The notes below the pieces were generated by a model. The model was given only the letters and a program-made list of their open reading frames with translations, searched no databases and was not told the DNA's origin. 64,000 nucleotides of DNA. It comes from Streptomyces iakyrus (GTDB lineage: Bacteria > Actinomycetota > Actinomycetes > Streptomycetales > Streptomycetaceae). The stretch is taken from assembly GCF_000717055.1 (NCBI RefSeq), contig NZ_JNXI01000001.1, positions 1 through 64,000 of the forward strand, given 5' to 3'. Made by a program: the position numbers and the translations under genes. How positions within the stretch are numbered: position 1 is the stretch's first letter; every line of letters starts with the position of its first letter. Shown here in pieces: positions 16,687 through 25,600 of this stretch.

Positions 16687-18032
16687 CTGACTGCTCCCTC
16701 CACGCTCGGGCGGCTGCTCTCCTTCTTCCAGGGTCGGCACATTCCCATGAAGCAGGCAAGTGCCACCAGTGCGGCGGCCAGTTGGACGACGGCCATCGGG
16801 AGGGCGGTGTCCTCCCCGGCGACGCCGACGAGCGGGGAGGCGATCGCGCCGATGAGGAACGAGGTGGTGCCGAGCAGGGCCGATGCGGAGCCCGCGGCGT
16901 GCTTGGTGCGCATCAGGGCGAGGGCCTGGGTGTTGGGCAGGGTGATGCCCATCGCGGACATCAGCACGAACAGCGCGGCGGCGACGGGCACGAGCCCGAC
17001 CTCGCCGAAGACGCCCAGGGACATCAGCAGCAGCGCGGTCGCGGCGGTGATGACGATCGCGAGGCCGATGCCCAGCACCCGGTCGAGGCTGACCCGGCCG
17101 ACCAGGACCTTGCCGTTGATCTGGCCGACGAGGACCAGCCCGACGGAGTTGACGCCGAACAGCAGGCTGAACGTCTGCGGGGAGGCGCCGTAGATCTCCT
17201 GGATGACGAACGGGGAGGCCGAGATGTAGGCGAACAAGGACGCGAAGGCGAAGCCGCCGGCGAGGGTGTAGCCGGCGAAGGAGCGGTCGGCGAGCAGGCC
17301 GCGCATCGAGCGCAGGGCCTCGCCGACGCCGCCGCTGTGCCGATCGGCGGGCGCCAGCGTCTCGGGCAGCCGCGCCCACACCAGGACCCCGATCAGCACG
17401 CCGATGACCGTGAGGACGGCGAACACGCCCCGCCAGTCCGTGACGCGCAGGACCTGCCCGCCGATCAGCGGCGCCACGATGGGGGCGACCCCGGAGATCA
17501 GCATCAGGGTGGAGAAGAAGCGGGCCATGGCCATGCCGTCGTAGAGGTCGCGGACGACGGCCCGGGCGATCACGATGGCGGCCGCGCCCGCCAGGCCCTG
17601 GGCCAGCCGGAAGGCCACCAGCAGCTCGACGGTGGGGGCGAGCGCGCACAGGACGGTCGCGACGACGAAGACGGCGAGCCCGGCGAGCAGCGGACGGCGG
17701 CGCCCCCACCGGTCGCTCATCGGCCCGACCACGAGCTGCCCGAGCGCCATGCCGGCCAGGCAGGCCGTGAGGGTGAGCTGCACGGTCGCTGCGGGCGCGT
17801 GCAGGGAACGGGTGACCTCCGGCAGGGACGGGAGGTACATGTCCATCGCCAGCGGCGGCACGGCGGTCAGGCTTCCGAGGAGGAAGGTGACCAGGAGCCC
17901 GGTGCGGCGGTGCGGTGTGCGGTCGGGCCGCTCCGTCCCTGCTGCGGCCTCCTGCGCGGTGTCCGATGCCTCCTGCGCGGTCTTCGATGCCTCCTGTGCG
18001 GTCTTCGATATGGACGCCCCACCCTCGGGCAT
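16683..18032 (-). CDS. MFS drug exporter, Bcr/CflA family
   Basis: A 449-residue 12-helix major facilitator exporter of the Bcr/CflA (DHA1) type, driving drug/H+ antiport. Helix 1 contains the typical DMYLPSLPEV, and the loop 2-3 motif reads GPMSDRWGRRRPLL. The family RAVVRDLYDG segment in the helix 4-5 region is also present. The ATG at 18032 follows a GGGAGGGA ribosome site. The N-terminus carries an unusual extension made of a repeated TAQEAS unit before the first helix. It is translationally coupled to the serine hydrolase and divergent from the Gfo/Idh/MocA gene. Confidence 0.9.
   Translation of the reverse strand: MPEGGASISKTAQEASKTAQEASDTAQEAAAGTERPDRTPHRRTGLLVTFLLGSLTAVPPLAMDMYLPSLPEVTRSLHAPAATVQLTLTACLAGMALGQLVVGPMSDRWGRRRPLLAGLAVFVVATVLCALAPTVELLVAFRLAQGLAGAAAIVIARAVVRDLYDGMAMARFFSTLMLISGVAPIVAPLIGGQVLRVTDWRGVFAVLTVIGVLIGVLVWARLPETLAPADRHSGGVGEALRSMRGLLADRSFAGYTLAGGFAFASLFAYISASPFVIQEIYGASPQTFSLLFGVNSVGLVLVGQINGKVLVGRVSLDRVLGIGLAIVITAATALLLMSLGVFGEVGLVPVAAALFVLMSAMGITLPNTQALALMRTKHAAGSASALLGTTSFLIGAIASPLVGVAGEDTALPMAVVQLAAALVALACFMGMCRPWKKESSRPSVEGAVS
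17948..18010. repeat. Three 21-bp tandem repeats in the exporter 5' end
   Basis: Three near-identical 21-bp units starting at 17948, 17969 and 17990. Each encodes a seven-residue unit of the KTAQEAS type in the cytoplasmic N-terminal tail of the exporter. Copies differ at two or three positions. The in-frame period allows copy-number change without frameshift. Confidence 0.9.
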
Positions 18033-18117
18033 GAGTCCCTCCCTCTGCGTTCGATCGCCACCTATGCTCTCAGCTCGTACGCAGTGCTCGGGGTCACGAG
18101 GTGGAGGCGGGGCGGCA

Positions 18118-19140
18118 ATGACGGCGGACACGGTGCGGTGGGGGATCCTGGCGACCGGCGGGATAGCGGGCGCGTTCACCGCGGATCTGATCGACCTGCC
18201 GGACGCGGAGGTCGTGGCGGTGGCGTCCCGGTCGGAGGCGTCGGCGAAGACGTTCGCGGAGCGGTTCGGGATCCCCCGGGCCTACGGCGACTGGAACGCC
18301 CTCGCGCAGGACGAGGACATCGATGTCGTCTACGTCGCCACCCCGCACACGGCGCACCGGACCGCCGCCGGGCTGTGTCTGGCGGCCGGGCGGCACGTGC
18401 TGTGCGAGAAGCCCTTCACGCTGAACGTGCGCGAGGCGGAGGAACTCGTCGCGCTGGCGCGGGAGCACGACCGCTTCCTGATGGAGGCGATGTGGATGTA
18501 CTGCAACCCGCTGATCCGGCGGCTGAAGGCGCTCGTCGACGACGGCGTGATCGGCGAGGTGCGCAGCGTCCAGGCCGACTTCGGGCTGGCCGGCCCGTTC
18601 CCGCCCTCGCACCGGCTGCGCAACCCGGAGCTGGGCGGCGGCGCGCTGCTCGATCTGGGCGTGTATCCGGTGTCGTTCGCGCAGCTGCTGCTCGGGGAGC
18701 CGTCGGACGTCGTGGCGCGGGCGGTGCTCTCCGAGGAGGGCGTCGACCTCCAGACGGCGGCGGTGCTCTCCTTCGACAGCGGCGCGCTCGGCTCGGTGCA
18801 CTGCTCCATCGTGGGCGGTACGGCGACCTCCGCGTCGGTCACCGGCTCCAAGGGCCGGATCGACATCCCGCACGGGTTCTTCTTCCCGGACCGTTTCGTC
18901 CTGCACCGGGACGGCCGTGACGCCGAGGAGTTCACCGCCGACCCGGCGGACGGCCCGCGCAACAGCATGCGCCACGAGGCGCTGGAGGTCATGCGGGCGG
19001 TGCGCGCCGGCGAGACGGAGTCCCCGCTGGTGCCGCTGGACGGCACGCTGGCCGTGATGCGGACGCTCGACGCGATCCGCGAGCGCGTCGGCGTCCGCTA
19101 TCCCGACGAGACGGGCGAGCCGGAGCTCATGCCGGCCTGA
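18118..19140 (+). CDS. Gfo/Idh/MocA family oxidoreductase
   Basis: A 340-residue NAD(P)-dependent sugar-type dehydrogenase. The N-terminal Rossmann domain has WGILATGGIAGAFTADL (about 7-23), then VAVASRS, VYVATPH and the family lysine in HVLCEKPFTLN. The C-terminal beta-sheet domain contains the substrate region GGGALLDLGVYPV. A GGAGGCGGGG ribosome site precedes the ATG. The closest functional types are trans-dihydrodiol and myo-inositol-like dehydrogenases, but the substrate cannot be read from sequence. The SDR gene follows 51 bp later with its own -10 box. Confidence 0.88.
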   Translation: MTADTVRWGILATGGIAGAFTADLIDLPDAEVVAVASRSEASAKTFAERFGIPRAYGDWNALAQDEDIDVVYVATPHTAHRTAAGLCLAAGRHVLCEKPFTLNVREAEELVALAREHDRFLMEAMWMYCNPLIRRLKALVDDGVIGEVRSVQADFGLAGPFPPSHRLRNPELGGGALLDLGVYPVSFAQLLLGEPSDVVARAVLSEEGVDLQTAAVLSFDSGALGSVHCSIVGGTATSASVTGSKGRIDIPHGFFFPDRFVLHRDGRDAEEFTADPADGPRNSMRHEALEVMRAVRAGETESPLVPLDGTLAVMRTLDAIRERVGVRYPDETGEPELMPA

Positions 19141-19177
19141 CGCGCTCGTACCCCGGGGGGCCACCGTGAGGGTCCCG

Positions 19178-19183
19178 TACGCT
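19178..19183 (+). promoter_or_regulatory. -10 box, likely leaderless promoter of SDR gene
   Basis: TACGCT ends eight bases before the ATG at 19192 and no ribosome site intervenes, so transcription probably starts at the start codon. Confidence 0.45.
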
Positions 19184-19191
19184 GCGGGGCC

Positions 19192-19950
19192 ATGAATGCC
19201 AAGGAAAATGCGATCGCGGTGGTGACCGGGGCGGGTTCCGGCATCGGCCGGGCGGTCGCCGTGGAACTGCTGCGCTCGGGCTGGTCGGTGGCGCTGGCGG
19301 GCCGGCGCGTGGAGACACTGGAGGAGACGGCGGCCCGGGCATCCGGGGCCGCGTCCCTGGCGGTACGCACGGACGTCTCCCGCCCCGAGGACGTGAACGC
19401 CCTGTTCGCCGCGACCGTCGGGCGTTTCGGCCGGGTCGACCTGCTGTTCAACAACGCCGGCACGTTCGGCCCCGGCGGTGTCCCGGTCGAGGAACTGCCC
19501 TACGAGGCCTGGCGGCACGTGGTGGACACCAACCTCAACGGGGCGTTCCTGTGCGCGCAGGCGGCGTACCGGCAGATGAAGGAGCAGGACCCGCAGGGCG
19601 GCCGGATCATCAACAACGGCTCCATCTCCGCGCACACGCCCCGCCCGCAGTCGGTGGCCTACACGGCGACCAAGCACGCCCTGACCGGCCTGACGAAGTC
19701 CCTCTCCCTGGACGGCCGGCCGTACGGAATCGCCGTCGGGCAGATCGACATCGGCAACGCGGCCACCGACATGACGTCCCGTATGCAGACGGGAGCGCTC
19801 CAGGCGAATGGGGAAGTCGCCCCGGAACCCGTGATGGACGTCGCGGACGTGGCCCGCACGGTGCGGCACATGGCGGAGCTGCCGCTGGAGGCGAACGTGC
19901 AGTTCGCGACGGTGCTGGCGACGGCGATGCCGTACGTCGGACGCGGCTGA
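19192..19950 (+). CDS. Short-chain dehydrogenase/reductase
   Basis: A 252-residue classical SDR. The cofactor motif TGAGSGIG (about 12-19) is followed by a basic AGRR favouring NADP. NNAG, the catalytic serine in NGSISAH, and YTATK supplying tyrosine and lysine are all present. Substrate unknown. It lies 51 bp after the Gfo/Idh/MocA gene on the same strand, so the two could share a pathway despite the separate promoter candidate. Confidence 0.92.
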   Translation: MNAKENAIAVVTGAGSGIGRAVAVELLRSGWSVALAGRRVETLEETAARASGAASLAVRTDVSRPEDVNALFAATVGRFGRVDLLFNNAGTFGPGGVPVEELPYEAWRHVVDTNLNGAFLCAQAAYRQMKEQDPQGGRIINNGSISAHTPRPQSVAYTATKHALTGLTKSLSLDGRPYGIAVGQIDIGNAATDMTSRMQTGALQANGEVAPEPVMDVADVARTVRHMAELPLEANVQFATVLATAMPYVGRG

Positions 19951-20103
19951 GCGCGCGACGCAATTCGTCAACTCGTCAACCTGCACAAACGGAATACCAA
20001 CGTCCGCCCCATTGCGGCCGGTAGGGGACTTATGCTCAACTCTCCTACACCAAAGCTTCACAGTTGGAGCAGACCGCTTCCGTCGGCCACATCCAGGGGG
20101 GAG

Positions 20104-20189
20104 GCGGCAGTCGTTCCACCGCACCGGGTGGGGGTGGACTCCGCGAGGGACCGCGGAGTACGCACCGGTGCGCGTGGAACGACTGCCGC
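20104..20189. terminator. Long nested hairpin downstream of SDR gene
   Basis: A 24-base left arm (20104-20127) is complementary to 20165-20189 with a single bulge. The loop contains a second stem, ACTCCGCG paired with CGCGGAGT. It lies between the convergent SDR and CocE-type genes and could terminate both. The arms are far longer than an ordinary terminator. The rest of the 306-bp gap shows no convincing gene; a 57-codon frame from 20032 runs through the hairpin. Confidence 0.6.
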
Positions 20190-20198
20190 ACAGGCCGG

Positions 20199-20275
20199 AC
20201 GGTGACCGCGGTACGGACGGCCACCGCGGTACAGGCGGTCATCGCCGTGCAGACGGTCATCGCAGTACGGACGGT
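20199..20275. repeat. 18-bp tandem repeats (about 4 copies)
   Basis: Imperfect 18-bp units start at 20199, 20217, 20235 and 20253, with part of a fifth. They share the pattern ACGGTSAYCGCRGTACRG. The array crosses the stop codon of the CocE-type gene (20257), so the repeat contributes its last codons and 3' flank. Confidence 0.85.
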
Positions 20276-22194
20276 CCCCCTTCCACCCAGATCCTCACGT
20301 GGGACGGACGCCCCGCGTCCATGTGGACCGTGTTGGTGGCCGAGACCGTACGGCGGGCCGTCGCCTCCGGTTCGCCCGTGTTGCTGTTGACGTCGAAGCG
20401 GGGGAAATTGCTCGACGAGACGTCCAGACGGATGCGGTGGCCGGCGGCGAAGAGGTTGGCCGTGTCGGGGGCCGTCACCTCTATCTCGTACACCTCGCCC
20501 GGTACGAGCAGCTCCGGGTGTTCCCGTGAGCGGTGGAAGCGGCAGCGCACTATGCCGTCGGTGAGATTCATGGCGAAGCCGTGCGGATAGTCCGCGTTGG
20601 GCGGGTGGACGTCTATGAGTTTGATGGTGAAGTCGGTGTCCGGAGCCGAGGTGGAGATGTGGAGTGTCGCCGAGACCGGACCGGCGAGGACCACGTCCCG
20701 TTCCAGTGGTGGTGTGGTCAGGGTGATCACATCGGGGCGGGAGTCCAGGGGCAGGTAGGGGGCGTGGGCGCCGTGGATGCGGGCGTCCGGGGCGTTCTGG
20801 TCGAATGCGCCGCCCGACATCACCGGTTCGCCCGAAGTGACTTGGCCGCCCATGGTGGGGACCGGGTGGCGTGGGTCGAAGTCGTAGGTCACCGAGGCAG
20901 TGGGTGTGGTGGGCGGGGCGGTGGACAGACCGCCGTCGGCGCTGAAGTAGAGGACCACCGGTGCGGTCGACGCCGGCGGCCAGCGCGTGTCCGCGCGCCA
21001 CGTACCGCCGTGACGCATCCTGCCCGCCGCGTTCCGCCTGCCGTCGCCTCCGCCCATGAGGAAGTACTGCACGACCGGGAGGTCGTCCCCGTCCGTCACC
21101 TCCCGTCCGAGCGCTCTGTCGAACCAGCGGCGGCGGAAGTCCAGGTACGAGGGCGCCAGGTTGCCGTCGAGTGTCGAGCGCGGGCCGAAGTCCACGTCCC
21201 CCGCGTGCGTCTCGCAGCGGTGACCGTGTGTCCAGGGCCCCATGACCAGGTAGGAGGGGGCCGACTTCCGTTCCCGCAGCGCGGTGAAGTTCTCGATCGT
21301 GGAGCGGACGTAGGGGTCGTACCAGCTGCCCATGTGCAGGCTCGGCGCGTCCGGGAAACGGTGGTAGAAGCCACGGCCGTAGATCGCCGGGGCGCGGTAG
21401 TAGTCACCGAAGGCGTCCTGTCGCCACTGTTCCAGTAGATAGGCCTCGTACGCCGGCAGGTGGCGCAGAGGTGTGCAGCCGGGGCGCCACGGCATCGCGC
21501 CGAACCAGCCCGCCACGTCCACCCGCAGCAGCGCCTCCGTCAGCACCGGGTCCGCCGCCGCCTCCGGGCTGTGCAGTGCGTGGCGCAGCGCCCAGGTCAC
21601 CTGTTTCAGCTCGAAGGCGCCGCCCATCCGCAGTCCCGCGTCGTAGGCGGAGGAGAAGCCGCCCGAGTCCTGGAACATGGCCGCCAGACCCTCGGGCCCT
21701 TCGGCCGCCGCGGCCGACTGGCAGTGCGCCGAGTAGGAGACCCCGGTCATCACCACCCGGCCGTCGCACCAGGGCCGGTTCCTGATCCAGGCGATGGTGT
21801 CCGCACCGTCCGGGCCCTCACTCAGATACTTCACGAACGTTCCCTCGGAGTCGCCGCGCCCCCGGCAGTCCTGCCGTACGACGTGGTAGCCCGCGTCAGT
21901 GAAGTGGCGGGCGATGTCCTCCGGACGCGGGAGCGGCGCGTCGGCGCGGTCCTGGTCCGAGCCCCGCTGGGCGCGCCGGCCGTACGGGGTGCGCTCGAGG
22001 AGCACCGGGAGTGCGGTCGCCTCCGGCGTGGGCGAGGCCGAGTACAGGTCGGCGGCGAGCGCGACTCCGTCCCGCGTCGGGACGCGCAGGGTGTGGCGCC
22101 ACAGGGCGCCGTCCTGAAGGGGTTCCGGCCCATCGGGGCGGGCGGCGGTGTCGGGGGGCACATCGTACGAGGTCACGTCCGTGACGCTAGGCAT
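20257..22194 (-). CDS. CocE/NonD family hydrolase (X-Pro peptidase-like)
   Basis: A 645-residue alpha/beta hydrolase of the CocE/S15 family. The N-terminal LRVPTRDGVALAADLY is typical. The nucleophile sits in MTGVSYSAH (G-x-S-Y-x), QDCRGRGDSEG gives the oxyanion tyrosine/Asp region, and MGSWYDPYV and MGPWTHG supply the acid and histidine. A C-terminal jelly-roll domain (about 430-645) is complete. No signal peptide, so cytoplasmic. Members cleave acyl esters, beta-lactam esters or X-Pro peptides. It is divergent from an AbgT-type importer, so it might hydrolyse what that transporter brings in; this is inference. Confidence 0.9.
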   Translation of the reverse strand: MPSVTDVTSYDVPPDTAARPDGPEPLQDGALWRHTLRVPTRDGVALAADLYSASPTPEATALPVLLERTPYGRRAQRGSDQDRADAPLPRPEDIARHFTDAGYHVVRQDCRGRGDSEGTFVKYLSEGPDGADTIAWIRNRPWCDGRVVMTGVSYSAHCQSAAAAEGPEGLAAMFQDSGGFSSAYDAGLRMGGAFELKQVTWALRHALHSPEAAADPVLTEALLRVDVAGWFGAMPWRPGCTPLRHLPAYEAYLLEQWRQDAFGDYYRAPAIYGRGFYHRFPDAPSLHMGSWYDPYVRSTIENFTALRERKSAPSYLVMGPWTHGHRCETHAGDVDFGPRSTLDGNLAPSYLDFRRRWFDRALGREVTDGDDLPVVQYFLMGGGDGRRNAAGRMRHGGTWRADTRWPPASTAPVVLYFSADGGLSTAPPTTPTASVTYDFDPRHPVPTMGGQVTSGEPVMSGGAFDQNAPDARIHGAHAPYLPLDSRPDVITLTTPPLERDVVLAGPVSATLHISTSAPDTDFTIKLIDVHPPNADYPHGFAMNLTDGIVRCRFHRSREHPELLVPGEVYEIEVTAPDTANLFAAGHRIRLDVSSSNFPRFDVNSNTGEPEATARRTVSATNTVHMDAGRPSHVRIWVEGGPSVLR

Positions 22195-22294
22195 GCGCCC
22201 GGCTCAGGGGCGATCACTTGACGTCATGAGGTCAACTGTGGCTCCGGACGGTGACGGGGGCGGTTCCGGGCCCTACTGTGCAGCGCAAGCCGGA

Positions 22295-22377
22295 CCTCCC
22301 GTCCCGCTTTCTCCTTTTCCTCCCCTTCCTGCCCTTCGCCCGTCTCCTCCCGCCCCTTTTCTTCCTCCCCCGCCCTC
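22295..22377. other. Adenine-free pyrimidine tract before abgT-like gene
   Basis: 83 bp with no adenine and only seven guanines on the plus strand, ending just before the AGGAGG ribosome site of the transporter gene. It would form an unstructured pyrimidine leader in the mRNA. Mirror-type sequences like this can form triplex DNA. Confidence 0.8.
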
Positions 22378-22390
22378 ACAGGAGGCCGCC

Positions 22391-23965
22391 ATGAGCACAC
22401 CCATCCGTCACACCCCGGAGGTGCAGGGCCCCGAGCCCGGCGAGGAGGGACGTGGTTCCCGGCTTCTCGACCTGGTGGAGCGTGCGGGGAACGCGTTGCC
22501 GCATCCGTTCTGGCTGTTCTGGATCCTGTGCGGCGGCGTCGCCGTCCTCAGCTGGGCGTTGCACGCGTCCGGGCTGCGGGTCGAGGATCCGTCCTCGGGT
22601 GACCTGGTGGGCGTGCGCAGCGCGCTGTCGGCGGATGCCGTGCGGGACCTCGTCACGGGCGCCGAGGAATCCTTCGTCACCTTCGGGCCGCTCGGTGTGG
22701 TGCTGATGGTGATGCTCGGCGTGGCGGTCGCCGAGCGCTCCGGGCTCTTCGAGGCGCTGGCCCGCCGCATGCTCTCGGGGCTTTCCCCGCGTTCGGTCGT
22801 CCTGGGGGTGGCGCTGGGCGGCGTGCTGGGGAAGTTCCTGTCGGACTCCGCCTACGTGGTCCTGATTCCGCTGGGGGCGGTGGCCTTCCGTGCCGTGGGC
22901 CGCTCCCCCATGCTCGGCATGATCGTCGCGTTCGTCTCTATCAACGCCGCGGGCGACGCCAACCCCCTGATCGCCCCGGGGGACGCGTTGTTCGCCTCCG
23001 TGGCCACGGAGGCCGCGCAGCTGGTCGACAAGGACGTGGTGGTCCGTGCGACGGACAACATGTACTTCACCACCGTCTCGGCGTTCGTCCTGGCCGGCAC
23101 CATCGCCCTGGTCGTGGACAAGATCCTCGCCAAGCGTGAGCACCGGCTGATCCCCGACGCGGACCTGGAGGCGGCCGCGGCCGGACGAACCGTCGCGACC
23201 GGAACCGACGACACCACCGAGCGCCGGGCACTGAAGCTGACCGGCGTGGCCGTGCTCGGCTACGCCGCGCTGATCGTGCTCGCGATGCTGCCGGACTCGT
23301 CACCACTGCGCGGCGAGGGCGGAGCCATCGTGGAGTCCACCTTCATGAACGCCATCGCCGTCTTCCTCACCGTCTTCTTCCTGCTCACCGGCACCGTCTA
23401 CGGGCGTCTCACCGGACGGATCAGCGGGAGCCGCGCGATACCGGAGTTCATGGCGGACGGAGTGCGCTCCATCGCACCGCTGCTGGTGCTCTTCTTCGCC
23501 GTGTCCCAGTTCCTCGCCCTGTTCAAGTGGACCAACATCGCCACGGTCGTCGCGGTCGAGGGCGCGGACTTCCTCAAGCGGCTGGGTGCGCCAACACTGC
23601 TGCTGTTCACGCTGCTGATCGTCGCGGTCGCGCTGATGAACCTGCTCATCACCTCCGGCTCCGCCCTGTGGACGCTGGTCGCCCCGGCACTGGTGCCGAT
23701 GCTGATGCTGCTCGGCACCAGCCCGGCCACGACCATGGCGCTCTACCGCATCGCCGACTCCTGCACGAACTCCATCACCCCGATGAGCACCTCGTTCATG
23801 CTCTGCGTCGGCTATCTCCAGACGCTGCGCCGCAAGGCCGGCATCGGCACGCTGGTCTCCTTCACCCTGCCCGTCGCCATGATCATGCTGGCGGTGTGGG
23901 TGCTGCTGTTCTTCGCCTGGTACCTGCTGGGCATTCCGCTCGGCCCCGGGGCGCCGGTGCGGTAG
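22391..23965 (+). CDS. AbgT family transporter
   Basis: A 524-residue inner-membrane protein with about 12-13 hydrophobic segments. It is related to p-aminobenzoyl-glutamate transporters, some of which export sulfonamides. Family segments are LPHPFWLFWILCG at the first helix, KFLSDSAYVVLIPLGA, SINAAGDANPLIAPGDALF, and near the C-terminus NLLITSGSALWTLVAPALVPM and DSCTNSITPMSTSF, which form the two re-entrant substrate loops. The AGGAGG site four bases before the ATG fixes the start. It is followed 20 bp later by an ArsR-like regulator. Confidence 0.92.
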   Translation: MSTPIRHTPEVQGPEPGEEGRGSRLLDLVERAGNALPHPFWLFWILCGGVAVLSWALHASGLRVEDPSSGDLVGVRSALSADAVRDLVTGAEESFVTFGPLGVVLMVMLGVAVAERSGLFEALARRMLSGLSPRSVVLGVALGGVLGKFLSDSAYVVLIPLGAVAFRAVGRSPMLGMIVAFVSINAAGDANPLIAPGDALFASVATEAAQLVDKDVVVRATDNMYFTTVSAFVLAGTIALVVDKILAKREHRLIPDADLEAAAAGRTVATGTDDTTERRALKLTGVAVLGYAALIVLAMLPDSSPLRGEGGAIVESTFMNAIAVFLTVFFLLTGTVYGRLTGRISGSRAIPEFMADGVRSIAPLLVLFFAVSQFLALFKWTNIATVVAVEGADFLKRLGAPTLLLFTLLIVAVALMNLLITSGSALWTLVAPALVPMLMLLGTSPATTMALYRIADSCTNSITPMSTSFMLCVGYLQTLRRKAGIGTLVSFTLPVAMIMLAVWVLLFFAWYLLGIPLGPGAPVR

Positions 23966-23985
23966 TTCCGCCGTACGGTGACAGC

Positions 23986-25080
23986 GTGAGCATCGTCCTC
24001 GACCTCGGAGGACTCGGCCCCGCGGATCTCGCGGCCGGGTCCTCCCCGCTGTCGGAACTGATGGCGAGCCTGCATGTGCTCGCCGAACCCGAGCACCACC
24101 CCGAGGCCGCCGGCTGGGCGGCCCACGCCACCCCGGCGGCCCCCGAGCTGCGCGACGAGCTGACCTTCTTCGCCCCGCTCTGGGCCCGCTTCCGCTGCCG
24201 CCTGTTCTTCCCCCGTACCCTGCCGCTCGCGGCGAACCTGGACGAGGAACTGACCGCGATCGAGGCGCTGCCGACCGAGGAGTTCCTGGACCTGGTGGCA
24301 CCCGGAGTCCTCGGCACCACGGCGCTGCCCGTGCCACCGGCCCGGGAGCTGCGCGCCGGCACCTGGGCCGCGGAGGACTTCGCCCGCAGCTGTCTGCGCC
24401 GCTCCTACGCCCGAGGGGAACTGGCGCGACACCTGGTGGCGGCCCCGCTCGAGCTGCGGGACAGGCTGCTGGCGGTGCTGCGGGCCGCCGACGCGGCGTT
24501 CTTCGCGGAGGACTGGCGAAGCCTGCGGCCGGTCCTGGAGGAGCACGCGCGGGAAGTCCGCCGCAGACTGGCGGTCCGCTCCCCTACCGACGTGCTCAGT
24601 GAGTTGCTGCCGACGGCGGCCCGGGTGGTCGGGCCGGGGGAACGCGTCCGGCTGGACAAGTTGCAGACCGACGAGGTGAAGGTGGCCCCGCGGCCCCTCG
24701 TCCTGGTGCCGTCCGCCCGGGTGTGGCCCCACCTCACGGTCAAACACGAGCACCCGTCGTGCGTGGCGGTGCAGTACCCGGTGCCCGCCGCGACCCCGGG
24801 CGGCCAGCTGACCCTGCGCGATCTCCAGGACCGCCTGATGGCGCTGACCTCACCGGCCCGGATGGAGCTGTGCCGTCATCTGATGGGCGAGCCCATCACG
24901 ACCTCGGAGCTCGCCGCTCGGCTGGGCTCCAGCGAACCGCAGGTCTCCCGTGCCCTCAGGACCCTGCGTGAAGCGGGGCTGGTGCGCTCGACGCGCGAGG
25001 GCAAGCTGGTGCGGCACCGTCTCGCGACGGATGTGATCCGGCGGCTGGGGCATGACGTACTGGCGACGGTGGCGCGGTGA
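23986..25080 (+). CDS. DUF5937/ArsR-type winged-helix regulator
   Basis: A 364-residue protein. The long N-terminal part (1-280) starts VLDLGGLGPADLAAGSSPLSELMASLHVLAEPEHHP, the hallmark of the DUF5937 group of streptomycete regulators. The C-terminus (about 285-360) is an ArsR winged helix: RLMALTSPARMELCRHLMG, TTSELAARLGSSEPQVSRALR, TLREAGLVRSTREGKLVRHRL. No metal-binding cysteines are seen. A GTG at 23986 fits the codon pattern. Probably cotranscribed with the AbgT-type transporter and a candidate regulator of it and of the divergent hydrolase. Confidence 0.85.
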   Translation: MSIVLDLGGLGPADLAAGSSPLSELMASLHVLAEPEHHPEAAGWAAHATPAAPELRDELTFFAPLWARFRCRLFFPRTLPLAANLDEELTAIEALPTEEFLDLVAPGVLGTTALPVPPARELRAGTWAAEDFARSCLRRSYARGELARHLVAAPLELRDRLLAVLRAADAAFFAEDWRSLRPVLEEHAREVRRRLAVRSPTDVLSELLPTAARVVGPGERVRLDKLQTDEVKVAPRPLVLVPSARVWPHLTVKHEHPSCVAVQYPVPAATPGGQLTLRDLQDRLMALTSPARMELCRHLMGEPITTSELAARLGSSEPQVSRALRTLREAGLVRSTREGKLVRHRLATDVIRRLGHDVLATVAR

Positions 25081-25101
25081 ATCGCCCGGTCCGGGCGGGG
25101 T

Positions 25102-25428
25102 TCAGGCCTGCCCGGTCTCGAAGCGGCTGATCCGGCCGTCCTCGTCCACGGTGAAGCTCCACCGGGTGCGCATCTCTCCCCAGGTGTCGTTGCTGTAGCG
25201 GGCGATGAGGGAACGGCCGCCGTTGGACTCGTTGTCGACCTCCATGTGGCCGTGGGTGGAGAAGATCTCCCGGTCCACCCAGTCGGCGAGGTCCCGGTCG
25301 GAGCCGTCGTCCGCCATGGTCGCGCCCGGCGCGAGGAGCGCCATGAAGCTCTCGCGGTCGTGGTTGTTCACGGCGGCCACGAAGGCCCGGACGGCCGGAT
25401 CGCTCAGGCGCGTGATCTGAATCGTCAT
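25102..25428 (-). CDS. NTF2-like (SnoaL fold) small protein
   Basis: A 108-residue cone-shaped NTF2-fold protein. MTIQITRLSDPAVRAFVAAV, NNHDRESFMALLAPGATMAD, DLADWVDREIF and a C-terminal beta sheet ending in RISRFETGQA match SnoaL-like proteins. These act as enzymes or ligand binders in many contexts. No catalytic residue can be assigned. The start is fixed by homology to the fold rather than the longer frame upstream. Confidence 0.82.
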   Translation of the reverse strand: MTIQITRLSDPAVRAFVAAVNNHDRESFMALLAPGATMADDGSDRDLADWVDREIFSTHGHMEVDNESNGGRSLIARYSNDTWGEMRTRWSFTVDEDGRISRFETGQA

Positions 25429-25600
25429 GCGAGCCAGCCTCGTACCGGCCACCCCCGCCCGCCACCCGTGCCACCCGAACGGCGTCCCGGACGGGTCCGC
25501 CGGGTGTCGCGGGGTGTGAGGGATGCGACGGTGGAAATGCGAAGAGGAGAGTTCCTCTGTTCCTGCTGGCTGTTTCCTGCTGTCTGCTCCGGGAGTCGAC

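Noticed and set aside
16677..18920. Very long open frame antisense to the exporter and beyond
   Set aside because: A by-product of high GC: composition is Gly/Asp/His/Arg-rich with no family pattern, while the opposite strand encodes a clear MFS protein.
20032..20205. 57-codon ORF after the SDR gene
   Set aside because: It runs through both arms of a long hairpin and has no ribosome site; repeats explain its openness.
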